From Bugula neritina (lineage: Eukaryota; Bryozoa; Gymnolaemata; Cheilostomatida; Bugulidae), in the NCBI GenBank assembly GCA_964035545.1, contig CAXIUT010000050.1, positions 1-57,114 on the forward strand: DNA of 57,114 nt, in the 5' to 3' direction. Positions 56,611 to 57,114 of this stretch are shown in pieces. The notes beneath the pieces were generated by a model. It was not told the origin of the DNA. It saw nothing but the letters and a program-made list of their open reading frames with translations, and did no database searches. The translations under genes and the position numbers were made by a program. Positions within the stretch are counted from its first letter, which is position 1, and every line of letters starts with the position of its first letter.

Positions 56611-57114
56611 TCACTTGAAGTCAAAAATATTAGCATTATTAGTATTATTGGCATTATTGGCATTATTGGGATCTCCTGCTTGAGTTGAATCTCTTTGATT
56701 TTAGATATAATCCAAAGTAGTTGATTTGAGAACAAAAACCAGATAAAAATGAAAACACAATAAGCTATCAACAGCAATAAGGGCAATTAGACTTAGAATA
56801 ATAGTGACCAAGACTCCCCACTTCGAAAGAATAGACTAATTAAAGTTATCATCTTGAAAAGATTTAATAAACGCCCATATTCCTTCTCCAATAATGGTAA
56901 CACAGTACAAAGTAACACTGATGAGCATTCTCAAAAATACATAATAGTTTTTACCTCCGATGCAGTTATTCAAATATTTACAATGATGATCAAAATATTA
57001 AGAACAACGGTTACATCGTCTACAATGATAACTTTTAATATGCACTTGACTCCTGCAATCATTACAAAACATCTTCTCCTACTATTTATAATTTTTATTT
57101 ATCTTTAAAATCAA
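56611..57114 (-). CDS. DHHC palmitoyltransferase, truncated by window edge
   Basis: C-terminal part of a zDHHC S-acyltransferase, which palmitoylates proteins on membranes. Cys-rich domain FCNDCRSQVHIKSYHCRRCN, RCSQYFDHHCKYLNNCIGGK with the catalytic DHHC, then two membrane segments (ISVTLYCVTIIGEGIWAFI, LVTIILSLIALIAVDSLLCF) and a TTLDY motif like the family TTxE. The tail is Asn-rich. An in-frame ATG lies at 57072, but the frame is open to the edge and the usual N-terminal membrane helices are missing, so the gene continues past 57114. Confidence 0.88.

Noticed and set aside
1-57114. tRNA, rRNA or CRISPR-like elements
   Set aside because: No cloverleaf-like A/B-box pair, rRNA segment or spaced repeat array was noticed by eye; a covariance-model search would be decisive.

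Overview
This is ciliate macronuclear DNA. Telomeres are GGGGTT/CCCCAA arrays. TAA and TAG are read as Gln throughout and TGA is the only stop: dozens of recognisable proteins stay open only under that code. DNA is AT-rich, genes are packed with gaps of 17-300 bp, and introns are tiny, mostly exactly 20 bp (range 19-27) with GTA...AG ends. Telomere type, code and introns point to a ciliate of oligohymenophorean type, but I cannot name the genus.

The window is two macronuclear chromosomes joined by scaffolding. Chromosome A runs from a C4A2 telomere at 1-140 to a G4T2 telomere at 26327-26405. A 200-N gap follows. Chromosome B starts with a C4A2 telomere at 26606-26681 and runs off the right edge. 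A 2.77-kb block is present at the right end of A and again at the left end of B, so the two chromosomes appear to overlap, as expected from alternative breakage of one germline region. Copy 1 has single-base homopolymer changes that break three ORFs which are open in copy 2.

Chromosome A, in order: ASF1 histone chaperone, Rh/ammonium-transporter relative without the twin histidines, an unknown gene, Utp3/Sas10, a bacterial-type S11 D-Ala-D-Ala carboxypeptidase, an unknown gene, a CBM20 protein with an in-frame TGA, a DNAJB12/14 co-chaperone, a Bdp1-like SANT protein, a histone-H3-tail/Sec23-zinc-finger/VWA fusion (the most unusual gene here), a TB2/REEP protein, a minimal Qc-SNARE, diacylglycerol kinase, TUTase/Cid1, CHIP ubiquitin ligase, thioredoxin-like/PDI, Fe/Mn superoxide dismutase and a pseudokinase. 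The shared terminal block carries an EF-hand protein and three unknown genes.

Chromosome B, in order: the shared block, a SANT/SHAQKY-like protein, a protein kinase, unknown genes, an SLC44 choline-transporter-like protein, a type I membrane protein, two coiled-coil or basic proteins, SmD2, a coiled-coil protein, a LIN54/tesmin CRC protein, a four-exon protein, two tandem pentameric-ligand-gated-channel-like genes, DOP1/Dopey, an unknown gene, TruA/PUS pseudouridine synthase, a leucine-rich-repeat protein, and a DHHC palmitoyltransferase cut by the window edge.

There are also internal telomere-like tracts at 8359-8434, 11122-11196, 44679-44754 and 46752-46777. Three of these lie inside open reading frames. 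The clearest is in the second channel gene, where the array encodes a Gly-Leu tract between conserved flanks. The genes are mostly housekeeping and do not form one pathway.
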